Below, one piece after another: positions 26,822 through 35,845 of a stretch of DNA of 64,000 bases (its first letter is position 1; every line of letters begins with the position of its first letter). A program made the translations under genes and the position numbers. The stretch is taken from contig NZ_LBMK01000003.1 of NCBI RefSeq assembly GCF_001005295.1, positions 966,183-1,030,182 of the forward strand, read 5' to 3'. The notes below the pieces were generated by a model. The model saw nothing but the letters and a program-made list of their open reading frames with translations, was not told where the DNA came from and did not search any database. The stretch comes from Streptomyces yangpuensis (lineage in GTDB: Bacteria; Actinomycetota; Actinomycetes; Streptomycetales; Streptomycetaceae).

Positions 26822-28207
26822 ATGACCCCCCGCACCGCCCGACCGCGCCGCGCGCGCTGGGCCCTCTCGCTGGCCGCCGTGTTCCTCCTCGGCCTCGCCT
26901 GCCCGCCCGCTGCCGCCGCCCCGGTCCCCGCACCCGTCCCCGTACGTGCCGCGGTCGGGGACATCACCGAGTACCCGCTGGCCGCCGGGAGCGCGCCGGG
27001 CGGCATCACCACCGGATCCGACGGCAACCTCTGGTTCACCGAGACCGGCACCAGGAAGATCGGCCGGCTCACCTCCGCCGGGAAGCTGACCGAGTTCCCG
27101 CTGCCCGGCACCGCCAACGACGCGCTCGGGATCACCGCGGGCCCCGACGGCAATCTGTGGTTCACGGACATCACCGGCCGGATCGGGAAGATCACCACGG
27201 CCGGCGTCGTCACCGAGTACGCCCTGCCGCCGGGCAGCGGACAGCCGTTCGCCATCACCACCGGCCCGGACGGGAACCTCTGGTTCACCGAGGACCCCGG
27301 CGACAGCATCGGCAGGATCACCACGGCGGGCGTCATCACCCGCTACGCGCTGCCCCACCCGGGCAGCGGGCCGGAGAGCATCGTGACCGGCCCCGACGGG
27401 AACCTGTGGTTCACCGAGATCCTCGGCAACCGCATCGGGAGGATCACCACGGGCGGCGTCGTCACCGAGTACGCCCTGCCCCACCCCGACAGCGGACCCG
27501 ACGTCATCACCGCCGGTCCCGACGGCCGGCTCTGGTTCACGGAACTCTTCGGCAACCGGATCGGGAGGATCACCACCGACGGGACGGTCACCGAGTACGA
27601 CGTGCCCGCGGCCGACAGCGGCCCGGACGGGATCGCCGCCGGCCCCGACGGCAATCTGTGGTTCACCGCGCAGCTCGGGAACGGCATCGGCCGGATCACC
27701 CCGGCAGGGCGGTTCACGCACTACCCGCTGCCCGGCGCGGACTCCTTCCCGACCCGCATCACCGCGGGGCCGGACGGCGGCATGTGGTTCACCGAGATCG
27801 TCGGCGACCGCGTCGGCCGCATCGACGCCGGCGCCGGCCGGCCCAGGGCCGACCTGGCGGTCCGGCTGAGCGCGCCGGCCACCGTACGGGAGGGCGGTCA
27901 GTACACCTACACCGTCACGGTGACCAACGACGGGCCCTTCGCCGCGGCCGACACGACGGTCACCCTGAACCTGCCGCGCGGGGCGCGGGTCACGGGCACG
28001 GATCCGGCCACCGTCCGGGGCGGCGTCCACCGGGTGAGCCGGCGGATCGAGGCCCTCGGGGCCGGACAGCTGCGGGTCTTCCACGTCACGGTGCGGGCCG
28101 ACCGGCGGCCCGTCGTCATCGCGACGGCCGAGGTGCACTCCCGTACACCGGACCCGAAGCGGAGCAACAACACCGACAGGGCGGTCACTCGGGTGACCCG
28201 CCCCTGA
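26822..28207 (+). CDS. secreted seven-bladed propeller, streptogramin B lyase (Vgb)-like, with CARDB/DUF11 tail
   Basis: 461-residue secreted protein. A signal peptide (RRARWALSLAAVFLLGLACPPAAAA) is followed by seven repeats of about 42 residues, each with the pattern GPDGNLWFTE and IGRITTAG, i.e. a beta-propeller like virginiamycin B lyase Vgb. The last 115 residues (ADLAVRLSAPATVREGGQYTYTVTVTND region) form a DUF11/CARDB-type immunoglobulin-like domain. True Vgb is cytosolic and linearises streptogramin B; this copy is exported and its catalytic His/Glu set was not verified, so a binding or unrelated lyase role is as likely. ATG 26822 gives the best signal peptide. Confidence 0.8.
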   Translation: MTPRTARPRRARWALSLAAVFLLGLACPPAAAAPVPAPVPVRAAVGDITEYPLAAGSAPGGITTGSDGNLWFTETGTRKIGRLTSAGKLTEFPLPGTANDALGITAGPDGNLWFTDITGRIGKITTAGVVTEYALPPGSGQPFAITTGPDGNLWFTEDPGDSIGRITTAGVITRYALPHPGSGPESIVTGPDGNLWFTEILGNRIGRITTGGVVTEYALPHPDSGPDVITAGPDGRLWFTELFGNRIGRITTDGTVTEYDVPAADSGPDGIAAGPDGNLWFTAQLGNGIGRITPAGRFTHYPLPGADSFPTRITAGPDGGMWFTEIVGDRVGRIDAGAGRPRADLAVRLSAPATVREGGQYTYTVTVTNDGPFAAADTTVTLNLPRGARVTGTDPATVRGGVHRVSRRIEALGAGQLRVFHVTVRADRRPVVIATAEVHSRTPDPKRSNNTDRAVTRVTRP

Positions 28208-28228
28208 CCGCCCGGCCTGCGGTGCGGC

Positions 28229-28621
28229 TCAGTCCACGTCGATGTGGACGCTGGTGGACTTCACGCGGGCGACGGCCCGCACGCCGACCGCGAGCCCGAG
28301 CTCCTCGACCGCCTCACGCGTCAGCAGGGAGACCACCCGGTGCGGACCCGCCTGGATCTCGACCTGGGCGGCGACCTCGCCGAGCGTCACCGCGGTCACG
28401 ATGCCGGGCAGCGCGTTGCGTGCGGACGTCGAGGGCTCACCCGCGTCCTCGGCGGCCTCCCGGGCGAGCTCCGTGCAGAGGGCGGCCAGATGGACGCCCT
28501 CGACCATTCGCCTGGTGCCGTCCCGCCGGGTCGGGAAGCGGCCGGCATCGGCCCAGCGGCGGGCGGTGTCGGTGCTGACGCGGAGGAGTTGGGCGGCCTC
28601 GCCGATGGTGTAGAGCTGCAC
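28229..28621 (-). CDS. MerR-type helix-turn-helix plus TOBE (molybdate-binding) protein
   Basis: 130-residue protein: N-terminal excisionase/MerR-like helix-turn-helix (MQLYTIGEAAQLLRVS, then TARRWADAGRFP, residues 1-55) and C-terminal TOBE/Mop domain (about 65-130, ALPGIVTAVTLGEVAAQVEI), the fold that binds molybdate or tungstate in ModE and molbindins. It is probably a molybdate-responsive regulator or molbindin; no mod transport genes are adjacent. The GTG start is preceded by TAGAGT and exactly 6 bases, the layout of a leaderless transcript. It converges on the propeller gene. Confidence 0.85.
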   Translation of the reverse strand: MQLYTIGEAAQLLRVSTDTARRWADAGRFPTRRDGTRRMVEGVHLAALCTELAREAAEDAGEPSTSARNALPGIVTAVTLGEVAAQVEIQAGPHRVVSLLTREAVEELGLAVGVRAVARVKSTSVHIDVD

Positions 28622-28627
28622 CCGGCA

Positions 28628-28633
28628 ACTCTA
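28628..28633 (-). promoter_or_regulatory. -10 element for leaderless TOBE-regulator mRNA
   Basis: TAGAGT on the minus strand is followed by 6 bases and then the GTG start codon, so transcription would begin at or next to the start codon. No ribosome site is present. The -35 is not clear. Confidence 0.4.
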
Positions 28634-28728
28634 TGCGTCCGGCCGGTCCGGCCGGTCCGGCCGCTGCCCCGAGGACGCCTCCCTCGGTAGGCTGGAGCCG
28701 CCGGGCGCCTGCGACGGGGAGGTACGGG

Positions 28729-29718
28729 ATGGGGAACACCGCGACCGGACCCGACCCGGGACCCGGACCCGACCCGGGACCCGGACCCGGCCCCGAACCA
28801 CGCACCGGACCCGGGGCGGGAACCGCGCCCGGGGCGGGAACCGGACCCGACCCGGGGCTCTACGGCCCCGGCTCCGTCACCTGGCAGTGCCACGGCGACC
28901 CGATGATGTGGATCGCCGGGGTCCGCGCCCTCTACCTCCAGGCCCTCCACCCCCGCGCCGTACGGGGCGTCAGGGAGAACTCCGACTTCCGGCGCGACGC
29001 CTGGGGCCGGCTGCTGCGCACCGCCGACTTCGTCGGCACGCTCACCTACGGCACCACCGAGGCCGCCGAGCACGCCGGCCGCCGGGTCCGGGCCATCCAC
29101 CGCAGGCTCTCCGCCACCGACCCGGCCACCGGCCGTACCTTCCCCGTCGACGACCCCGAGCTGCTGCTGTGGATCCACTGCGCGCAGATCGACAGCTTCC
29201 TGCACGTGCTGCGCCGGTCGGGCATCACGCTCACCACCGCCCAGGCCGACCGATACGTGGACGAGAACCGCGTCAACGCACGGCTCGTCGGACTCGACCC
29301 GGCGGACGTACCCGCCGACACCGCCGGGCTCGCCGCCTACTTCGACAAGGTCCGCCCGGAGCTCGCCGCCGGCCCCGACGCCCTCGCCGTGGACGACTTC
29401 CTGCGCGGCCCGCCCGTCCCTGCCCTTCTGGTGCCTGGCCGAAACCTGCTGTGGCGCCCGCTCGCCGGCCTCGCGTACGGTTCCCTCCCCGGCTGGGCGC
29501 ACCAGCTGTACGGGCGGCCCGCCCCGGCCCCGCGCAGCGTCACCCGGCGCCTGCGTCTCACCGGACGCGTCCTGCGCAGCATTCCCGCAGGTCTGCGCTG
29601 GAAGCTGCCGCCAGGTCACATCTTGAAAGCGATGCGTCGCATGGGCCCCGGGAGCCGCCCCTCTCCGTACACACTGCGTACATCAGCGGCCATACTGGAC
29701 CGGCCGGGGAGGGCGTAG
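28729..29718 (+). CDS. MpaB/DUF2236-family oxygenase-like protein
   Basis: 329-residue protein of the DUF2236 family (MpaB, rubber-oxygenase Lcp-related), alpha-helical haem-b-type proteins that oxidatively cleave isoprenoid or related substrates in characterised members. Visible family features: GSVTWQCHGDPMMWIAGVRALYLQALHPRA, the FRRDAWGRLLRTADFVGTLTYGTT segment, and ELLLWIHCAQIDSFLHV with candidate haem-ligand His. The N-terminal 45 residues are an imperfect PGPDPGPGP repeat coded by near-identical DNA, not part of the fold. GGGGAGG precedes the ATG. The substrate is unknown. It may be cotranscribed with the kinase gene 26 bases downstream. Confidence 0.85.
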   Translation: MGNTATGPDPGPGPDPGPGPGPEPRTGPGAGTAPGAGTGPDPGLYGPGSVTWQCHGDPMMWIAGVRALYLQALHPRAVRGVRENSDFRRDAWGRLLRTADFVGTLTYGTTEAAEHAGRRVRAIHRRLSATDPATGRTFPVDDPELLLWIHCAQIDSFLHVLRRSGITLTTAQADRYVDENRVNARLVGLDPADVPADTAGLAAYFDKVRPELAAGPDALAVDDFLRGPPVPALLVPGRNLLWRPLAGLAYGSLPGWAHQLYGRPAPAPRSVTRRLRLTGRVLRSIPAGLRWKLPPGHILKAMRRMGPGSRPSPYTLRTSAAILDRPGRA

Positions 29719-29744
29719 CGCGACGACGGGGGCGATTTCAAGAC

Positions 29745-31838
29745 ATGGCGGAGTCCAGACTGATCCAGGGCCGGTACCGGTCGCTCGATCTGATCGGGCG
29801 CGGCGGCATGGGCGAGGTATGGCGCGCCCGCGACGAATCGCTGGGCCGGCACGTCGCCGTGAAGTGCCTCAAGCCGATCGGCGCCGACCAGGACGCCCAC
29901 TTCACGCAGGTGCTGCGCGAGCGCTTCCGGCGCGAGGCGCGCGTGGCGGCCTCCCTCCAGCACCGCGGTGTCACCGTCGTCCACGACTTCGGCGACGACA
30001 GTGCCGCCGGCGGCCCCCTCTACCTCGTCATGGAGCTGCTCGAAGGGCGCAACCTCAGCCAGCTCATGGAGGACAACGAGACCCGCCCGCTCCCCGTGGA
30101 GGTGGTCGTCGACATCGCCGAGCAGATGGCCGCCGCCCTCGGCTACACCCACGACCAGGGCGTCGTCCACCGCGACCTGAAACCGGCCAACATCATGCGG
30201 CTCGTCGACGGCACCGTGAAGATCTGCGACTTCGGCATCGCCCGGCTCGCGCACGACATCGGCTTCACCGCCAAGCTCACCGGCGGCGGCATGGCCATGG
30301 GCACCCCGCACTACATGTCGCCCGAGCAGATCGCGGGCGGCGAGGTCGACCACCGCAGCGACCTCTACTCCCTCGGCTGCGTCCTGTACGAGATCGCCAC
30401 CGGCGCCCCGCCCTTCGACCTCGGCGACTCCTGGTCGGTGCTCATCGGCCACCGCGATGCCGCGCCCGTGCCGCTGCGCCGGCACCGCCCCGAGCTGCCC
30501 GGCTACTTCGAGCAGGTGGTCCTCGACCTGCTCGCCAAATGCCCCGACGACCGGCCACAGGACGCCCGCCACGTGCACCGCAGGCTCGTGGAGTCCCGGC
30601 TCGGCCGCGGTGCGCCGTCCGGCGCCCTCGCCCCGCTCCCGCCATGGGCCCGCGGGATGACCGCCGGTCGCAAGGCGGGCATCGAGGCGCGGCCCGCCAG
30701 CGGCGAATGGGCCGTGCTCACCGGCTCCTGGACGGCCGTGCGCCCCAGCGGCGAACACCCCGTCCCGCGCCCCGGCGGCGACCGGTACGCGACGATCGTG
30801 CGCCCCGCCCCCGCCGAGGACCCGCGCCTCACCGTGGCCTACGGCTTCCCCCGTCCCGTCGGCCCGCGCGAGACCGGCCCGGACGCCCTCGCGGCCGGCC
30901 ACGCCCGCGCCTACACCCTCAGCCGCGCCGGCCGCCCCGAGGAGGCGCTCTCCGTGTACGCGGCCGTGGCAGACGGGCGCGCCCGGGTCCTCGGCCCGGA
31001 CCACGCCGACACCCTCGCGGCCCGCCAGGAGGCGGCGTACGAGATGGGCCGGCTCGGCCGCCACCAGGAGGCGTACGACGTCTACCGCGCGGTGCTCGTC
31101 GCCCGCGAGCGCAGCATGGGACAGCTCCACCCCGACACGCTGCGCTGCCGCCACAACCTGGCCTGCGCCCTGCGTGCGCTGGGCCGGTACGCGGACGCCC
31201 ACACCACGGCCGTCGCTGTCGCCGCGGACCGGGCGGCCGTCCTGGGCGCCGACCACCCGGACACCCTGCTGACCCGGTACGAGGTGGCGTACGTGCTCGG
31301 CCGCCTCGACCGCTGGCACGAGGCGCTGGCCGGCTTCCGCGACGTCGCCGCCGCGCGGGAACGGGTCCTCGGCCGCGACCACCCCGACACCCTGGCCGCC
31401 CGCTACGAGGTCGGCATCGCGCTCGGCCGCACCGGCGGCAGCGCCCGGGCCCTCGACCTCTTCCGGGCCCTGGTCCGCGACCGCACCCGCGCCTACGGGG
31501 CCACCGACCCCGAGACGCTGCGCGCCCGGCACGTCCTCGGTGTCAACCTGGGCCGCCTGGACCGCTGGGAGGAGGCGGTGGCCGAGGCCCGTCAGGTGGC
31601 CGCCGCCCGGGCCCGGGTGCTCGGCGCCGAACACGCCGACACCCTGGTCAGCCGCCGGGAACTGGCCGTCGCACTGGGCCGGCTGGGCCGCTGGGACGAG
31701 GCCCTCCCGATCTACCGGGACCTGTCCGGCATCCGTGAACGGTCCCTGGGCGACGAGCACCCCGAGACGGTGCTGGCCCACGCCGACGAGGCCCACTGTC
31801 TGGAGCGGCTCGGCCAGGTGTGCTACCAAGAGCCATGA
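29745..31838 (+). CDS. Ser/Thr protein kinase with C-terminal TPR array
   Basis: 697-residue Hanks-type kinase: ATP loop IGRGGMGEVWRARD (about residue 16), catalytic Lys in VAVKCLK, HRDLKPANIM (about 142), DFGIAR, and MGTPHYMSPEQIAGGE. After a linker (290-385) come about seven tetratricopeptide repeats, each with an HPDTL/HADTL motif, like those of NB-ARC-TPR proteins. There is no transmembrane helix, unlike PknB, so it is a cytoplasmic kinase using TPRs to bind partners. It overlaps the FAD oxidoreductase by 4 bases, which hints that the oxidoreductase is a target or partner. Start ATG 29745 follows GGGGG. Confidence 0.9.
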   Translation: MAESRLIQGRYRSLDLIGRGGMGEVWRARDESLGRHVAVKCLKPIGADQDAHFTQVLRERFRREARVAASLQHRGVTVVHDFGDDSAAGGPLYLVMELLEGRNLSQLMEDNETRPLPVEVVVDIAEQMAAALGYTHDQGVVHRDLKPANIMRLVDGTVKICDFGIARLAHDIGFTAKLTGGGMAMGTPHYMSPEQIAGGEVDHRSDLYSLGCVLYEIATGAPPFDLGDSWSVLIGHRDAAPVPLRRHRPELPGYFEQVVLDLLAKCPDDRPQDARHVHRRLVESRLGRGAPSGALAPLPPWARGMTAGRKAGIEARPASGEWAVLTGSWTAVRPSGEHPVPRPGGDRYATIVRPAPAEDPRLTVAYGFPRPVGPRETGPDALAAGHARAYTLSRAGRPEEALSVYAAVADGRARVLGPDHADTLAARQEAAYEMGRLGRHQEAYDVYRAVLVARERSMGQLHPDTLRCRHNLACALRALGRYADAHTTAVAVAADRAAVLGADHPDTLLTRYEVAYVLGRLDRWHEALAGFRDVAAARERVLGRDHPDTLAARYEVGIALGRTGGSARALDLFRALVRDRTRAYGATDPETLRARHVLGVNLGRLDRWEEAVAEARQVAAARARVLGAEHADTLVSRRELAVALGRLGRWDEALPIYRDLSGIRERSLGDEHPETVLAHADEAHCLERLGQVCYQEP

Positions 31839-33424
31839 CGACCTTCGGGCGGGACGTGTACGACGACGTGATCGTGGGCGGCGGGCACAACGGGCTGGTG
31901 GCCGCCGCGTACCTGGCCCGGGCGGGCCGCTCGGTGCTGGTCCTGGAGCGGCTCGGGAACACCGGCGGCGCGGCGATCTCCAGCAGACCCTTCGTGGGCG
32001 TCGACGCCCGCCTCTCGCGCTACTCGTACCTCGTCTCCCTGCTGCCCGACAAGATCGTGCGCGACCTGGAGCTGAGCTTCGCCGTACGCCGGCGCACGGT
32101 CTCCTCGTACACGCCGACCGAGCGCGACGGACGGCCCGGCGGACTGCTCGTCGGCGGCGGCGAGGAACGCACCCGGGAGTCCTTCGCCCGGCTCACCGGC
32201 TCGGACCGGGAGTACGAGAGCTGGCGCGCCTTCTACGAGACCACCGGACGGGTGGCCCGCACGGTGTTCCCGACCCTGACCGAGCCGCTGCCCACCCGGG
32301 CCGAGCTGCGCCGGCGGATCGACGACGAGGCCGCGTGGCGGATGCTGTTCGAGGAGCCGCTGGGCGTCGCGGTGGAGCGGCACTTCACCGACGACCTGGT
32401 CCGCGGGGTGGTCCTGACGGACGGCCTCATCGGCACCTTCGCCGATGCGCACGACCCCTCGCTGGCCCAGAACCGGTGCTTCCTCTACCACGTCATCGGC
32501 GGCGGGACCGGGGACTGGGACGTGCCGGTCGGCGGCATGGGCGCCCTGACGGACGCCCTCGCGGCCGCCGCGGTCAAGGCCGGAGCGGAGATCGTCACCG
32601 GCCACGAGGTGCTGCGGATCGACACGGACGGCGTTGCTCCGGCCGAGGTGGTGTTCCGTACGGCGACCGGCGAAGGCCGGGTCGTGGGCCGTACGGTGCT
32701 GGTGAACGCCTCCCCGCGGGCCCTGGCCGAACTCCTCGGCGAGACACCGGCCCAGGACCCGGCGACGGCCCCCGAGGGTGCCCAGCTCAAGGTCAACATG
32801 CTGCTGCGCCGGCTGCCCCGGCTGCGGGACACCACCGTGGACCCGCGCGAGGCCTTCGGCGGGACCTTCCACATCGCCGAGGGGTACACCGAGCTCGCCC
32901 GGGCCTACGCGGAGGCGGCGGCCGGGGAACTGCCGTCCGTACCGCCCTCGGAGATCTACTGCCACTCGCTGGCCGATCCGACGATCCTCGGGCCGGAACT
33001 GGTCGAGCAGGGCTACCAGACGCTCACCCTCTTCGGCCTGCACACCCCGGCCCGGCTGTTCGGGCACGACAACCAACAGGCCCGGGAGGTGCTGCTGACC
33101 GCCACCCTCGCGCAGCTCGACGCGCACCTGGCCGAGCCGCTCACCGACTGTCTCGCCTTCGACGCGGACGGCCGCCCCTGCATCGAGGCGAAGACCCCGC
33201 TGGACCTGGAGCGCGAACTGCGGCTGCCCGGCGGCCACATCTTCCACCGCGACCTGTCCTGGCCGTACGCGGACGAGAGCGAGAACGAGGGTGCGGGCGT
33301 CGGCCGGTGGGGCGTGGAGACGGCACACCGCAACGTCCTGCTGTGCGGCGCGGGCGCGGTGCGCGGCGGCGGCGTCAGCGGGGTCCCCGGCCACAACGCG
33401 GCGATGGCGGTGCTGGGGCGGTAG
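31835..33424 (+). CDS. phytoene-desaturase-family FAD oxidoreductase (PYROXD2-like)
   Basis: 529-residue flavoprotein of the NAD(P)/FAD amine-oxidase/CrtI superfamily. The dinucleotide-binding motif VIVGGGHNGLVAAAYLARAG and the following LVLERLGNTGGAA lie at residues 12-48; the C-terminal FAD segment reads LCGAGAVRGGGVSGVPGHNAA. Length and HNGL signature match the PYROXD2 group (uncharacterised oxidases/isomerases) rather than carotenoid desaturases, and no carotenoid genes are near. Translation is coupled to the kinase-TPR gene by ATGA. Activity is unknown. Confidence 0.87.
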   Translation: MTTFGRDVYDDVIVGGGHNGLVAAAYLARAGRSVLVLERLGNTGGAAISSRPFVGVDARLSRYSYLVSLLPDKIVRDLELSFAVRRRTVSSYTPTERDGRPGGLLVGGGEERTRESFARLTGSDREYESWRAFYETTGRVARTVFPTLTEPLPTRAELRRRIDDEAAWRMLFEEPLGVAVERHFTDDLVRGVVLTDGLIGTFADAHDPSLAQNRCFLYHVIGGGTGDWDVPVGGMGALTDALAAAAVKAGAEIVTGHEVLRIDTDGVAPAEVVFRTATGEGRVVGRTVLVNASPRALAELLGETPAQDPATAPEGAQLKVNMLLRRLPRLRDTTVDPREAFGGTFHIAEGYTELARAYAEAAAGELPSVPPSEIYCHSLADPTILGPELVEQGYQTLTLFGLHTPARLFGHDNQQAREVLLTATLAQLDAHLAEPLTDCLAFDADGRPCIEAKTPLDLERELRLPGGHIFHRDLSWPYADESENEGAGVGRWGVETAHRNVLLCGAGAVRGGGVSGVPGHNAAMAVLGR

Positions 33425-33522
33425 GACCGTCGGGCGGTCCGGCCCGGACGGCCCGGGACCGGGCGTTGCGGACCGGCGGCCTGGCCGAAACCGGACGGTC
33501 AACTACGGCCCTGATTTAGGGT

Positions 33523-33538
33523 GTTACTCATGAGTAAC
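33523..33538. promoter_or_regulatory. perfect palindrome spanning a start codon
   Basis: GTTACTCATGAGTAAC is a perfect 16-bp palindrome centred on the ATG of the Tat-exported hydrolase. It has the size of a TetR/GntR operator. A repressor there would block both transcription and initiation. Confidence 0.5.
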
Positions 33539-34543
33539 GCGAGTGGTGTGAGCGGTACGAATGACATCGGCGGCGCGGGGCGCCCCGGCGGGCGGAGTCG
33601 GCGCGGGGTCCTGAAGGCGGCCGTCGCCGGGGCCGGGGCGGTCGCGGCGGTGGGCGCGGGGGCCGCCGCCGCACACGCGGACACCCGGGGGCGGGGCGCT
33701 CCCGTGTTCGTCCTGGTCCACGGCTCCGGAAGCAACTCCTACGGCTGGAGCCCGGTCCTGCGGGAACTGGGCCTGCGCGGACACCGGGCGATCGCGGTGG
33801 ACCTGCCCGGCCACGGGCCCGGCGCCTACTTCCCCGTCTCCTACCAGACCCCGCAGGACCTGGAACGGCTGGCCACGGAACCGTCGCCGATCTCGGCGGT
33901 GACACTGGCGGACTTCGCGGCCCACGTGGTCGGGACGGTCCGCACCGCGCACCGGTCCGGTCCGGTCGTCCTGGTCGGCCAGAGCCTGGGCGGGGTGACG
34001 CTGAACGCGGTCGCCAACCAGGTACCCGAGCTGATCTCCCACCTGGTGTACGCGTCCGCCTTCTGCCCGACGCGGCACAGGTCGGTGATGGAGCTCATGA
34101 CGACTCCGGAGGCCGCATCCAGCGCCCTGTTCTGGATCCCGGCCTTCAAGACCCCGCCGGAGCTGGGCGTCAACCGGGTCAACTGGCGTTCCGGCGACCC
34201 CGCCTTCTTCGCCGCGGTGAAGGAGGCGCTGGCGGCCGACTGGCCGGACACGGAGGTGCGGGCGCTCCTGAACATCCTCGAACCGGACGAGTCTGCGGCG
34301 ATCGGAGCTGCCGACTCCCGGGGGCTGCCCGACCGGTGGGGGCGGGTGCCGCGCACGTTCCTGCGGTTCGGCGCGGACCGGGCGATCCCGGCCGCGCTCC
34401 AGGACCTGATGATCCGCGAGGCGGACGCGACGACGCCGCACAACCGCTTCCGCGTACGGTCGCTGGACGCCCCGCACGTCGGTCCGCGGGACGCGGCCGT
34501 GTGGGCGGACGAACTGGAGCGCGTGGCGCGCACCTGCCGCTGA
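33530..34543 (+). CDS. Tat-exported alpha/beta hydrolase
   Basis: 337-residue hydrolase with a twin-arginine signal (SRRGVLKAAVAGAGAVAAVG, about residues 23-42, ending near AAHADT), so exported folded. The catalytic domain has LVHGSGSNSYGW (oxyanion region), VDLPGHG, nucleophile elbow GQSLGG (about residue 150) and His in DAPHVGP near the C-terminus. The fold resembles the plant-type MES/HNL esterases. GTG 33521 would also work as start, but ATG 33530 begins MSNASG and lies in the palindrome. The neighbouring genes give no clue to substrate. Confidence 0.85.
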   Translation: MSNASGVSGTNDIGGAGRPGGRSRRGVLKAAVAGAGAVAAVGAGAAAAHADTRGRGAPVFVLVHGSGSNSYGWSPVLRELGLRGHRAIAVDLPGHGPGAYFPVSYQTPQDLERLATEPSPISAVTLADFAAHVVGTVRTAHRSGPVVLVGQSLGGVTLNAVANQVPELISHLVYASAFCPTRHRSVMELMTTPEAASSALFWIPAFKTPPELGVNRVNWRSGDPAFFAAVKEALAADWPDTEVRALLNILEPDESAAIGAADSRGLPDRWGRVPRTFLRFGADRAIPAALQDLMIREADATTPHNRFRVRSLDAPHVGPRDAAVWADELERVARTCR

Positions 34544-34549
34544 GGCGAC

Positions 34550-34592
34550 GGGCCCGTCACCGTGTCCTGACGGTCGCGCGGGCCCGTCACCG
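34550..34592. repeat. 13-bp direct repeat in convergent gap
   Basis: GGGCCCGTCACCG occurs at 34550-34562 and again at 34580-34592, exactly 30 bp apart, between the convergent hydrolase and monooxygenase genes. Significance is unknown. Confidence 0.5.
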
Positions 34593-34618
34593 CGGCCGGG
34601 GCCGTCCTCGGAGCTGCC

Positions 34619-35821
34619 TCACCGGCTGCCAACGCCCCCGGGTGCGCCGCCCGTTCCGGCCGGAAGGGTGAATCCGTCGAAGAGGCCGTCCAGCGCTTGG
34701 TGCGCGGCCCGGTCTGGCGTGACGCGGACAGCCAGGTCGCGCAGGGCCGCGGCGAGGGGGTGGCTCAGCGCGGCGAACCGGCCCGCGCGGCGGGCCCGGA
34801 CGCGGATGGCATCGGTGCGGGCGCAGCGGGCCGCGCTGTAGGCGCCGAGGGCCGCCGGCACGCCCCCGGCCCCGTCCAGCAGGTGGGCGAGGATCACGGC
34901 GTCCTCGATGGCCTGGCAGCCGCCCTGGCCGAGGTTGGGCGTCATGGCGTGGGCGGCGTCGCCGAGCCAGGCCAGGCGCCCGTGGTGGAAGCGGGGGAGC
35001 GGGGCCGCCAGGTCGTACAGGTCGTGCTGGAGCACGGCCGCCGGGTCGATCCGCTCCAGCAGGGCCGGGATCGGGTCGTGCCAGGTCCCGTAGCGGCGCA
35101 GGAGTTCGGCGCGGACGTCGGCGGGCCGGTACCCCTCGGGGACGAGGGCGGTGGCGTAGAGGTAGGTCCTTCCGTCGGCGAGCGGCACCACGCCGAAGCG
35201 CTCGCCGTGGCCCCATGTCTCCGCGGTCGCCGCCCCGGCCGGGCTCGCGGAGGCCGGCAGGACGGTGCGCCAGGCGGTCTCCCCGCTGTGGCGCAGGCCC
35301 GGGTGGTCCGGGAAGTACCGGCGGCGCAGCGGGCTGTGGATGCCGTCCGCGGCGACCACGAGATCGGCGGAGCCGTCGAGGTCACCCGCCGAGGTGCGGA
35401 CCACGGGGAAGCCGTCGGCGCCGTCCACGGAGGTGACAGCGACGCCGTAGCGGACCGTCCCCGCGGGGAGCGCGCCGGCCAGGGCGTCGGCGAGCGCCGA
35501 GCGGTGCAGGGCGAGCGGCGGCCCGCCGTAGCGGGCGGCCAGGGCCGCGGTGTCGGCGCGGCTCAGCCAGCGGCCGTCGGGGCGGCGCAGGCCCATCGCG
35601 GCCGGGAGGGTGCGGCCCGCCGTGCGGGTGATGTCGAAGCCGATGGCGTCGAGGGCGCGCAGGGCGTTGGGCGCGAGGACGATCCCGGCGCCGACGGCGG
35701 CCGGGCCGGGCGCCCGCTCGCAGACGGTCACCCGCCAGCCCTTGCGGTGCAGGGCCAGGGCCGCAGTGAGCCCGCCGATCCCGGCACCCGAGACCACCGC
35801 GTGACGCTGAACTGCCGACAT
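34619..35821 (-). CDS. FAD-dependent aromatic-hydroxylase-type monooxygenase
   Basis: 400-residue class A flavoprotein monooxygenase (salicylate/zeaxanthin-epoxidase-like). FAD motif GAGIGGLTAALALHRKG near residue 12, DG-type motif VVAADGIHSPLRRR (about 155), and GDAAHAMTPNLGQGGCQAIED (about 285) for the FAD ribityl. The substrate is unknown, perhaps a small aromatic, and NAD(P)H is the likely donor. It is divergent from a TetR regulator with two strong palindromes in the 77-base gap, so it is almost certainly repressed by that TetR protein and induced by its substrate or a toxic compound. Confidence 0.9.
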   Translation of the reverse strand: MSAVQRHAVVSGAGIGGLTAALALHRKGWRVTVCERAPGPAAVGAGIVLAPNALRALDAIGFDITRTAGRTLPAAMGLRRPDGRWLSRADTAALAARYGGPPLALHRSALADALAGALPAGTVRYGVAVTSVDGADGFPVVRTSAGDLDGSADLVVAADGIHSPLRRRYFPDHPGLRHSGETAWRTVLPASASPAGAATAETWGHGERFGVVPLADGRTYLYATALVPEGYRPADVRAELLRRYGTWHDPIPALLERIDPAAVLQHDLYDLAAPLPRFHHGRLAWLGDAAHAMTPNLGQGGCQAIEDAVILAHLLDGAGGVPAALGAYSAARCARTDAIRVRARRAGRFAALSHPLAAALRDLAVRVTPDRAAHQALDGLFDGFTLPAGTGGAPGGVGSR

Positions 35822-35845
35822 GACGGATCCCTGCCCTCTCCCGGG

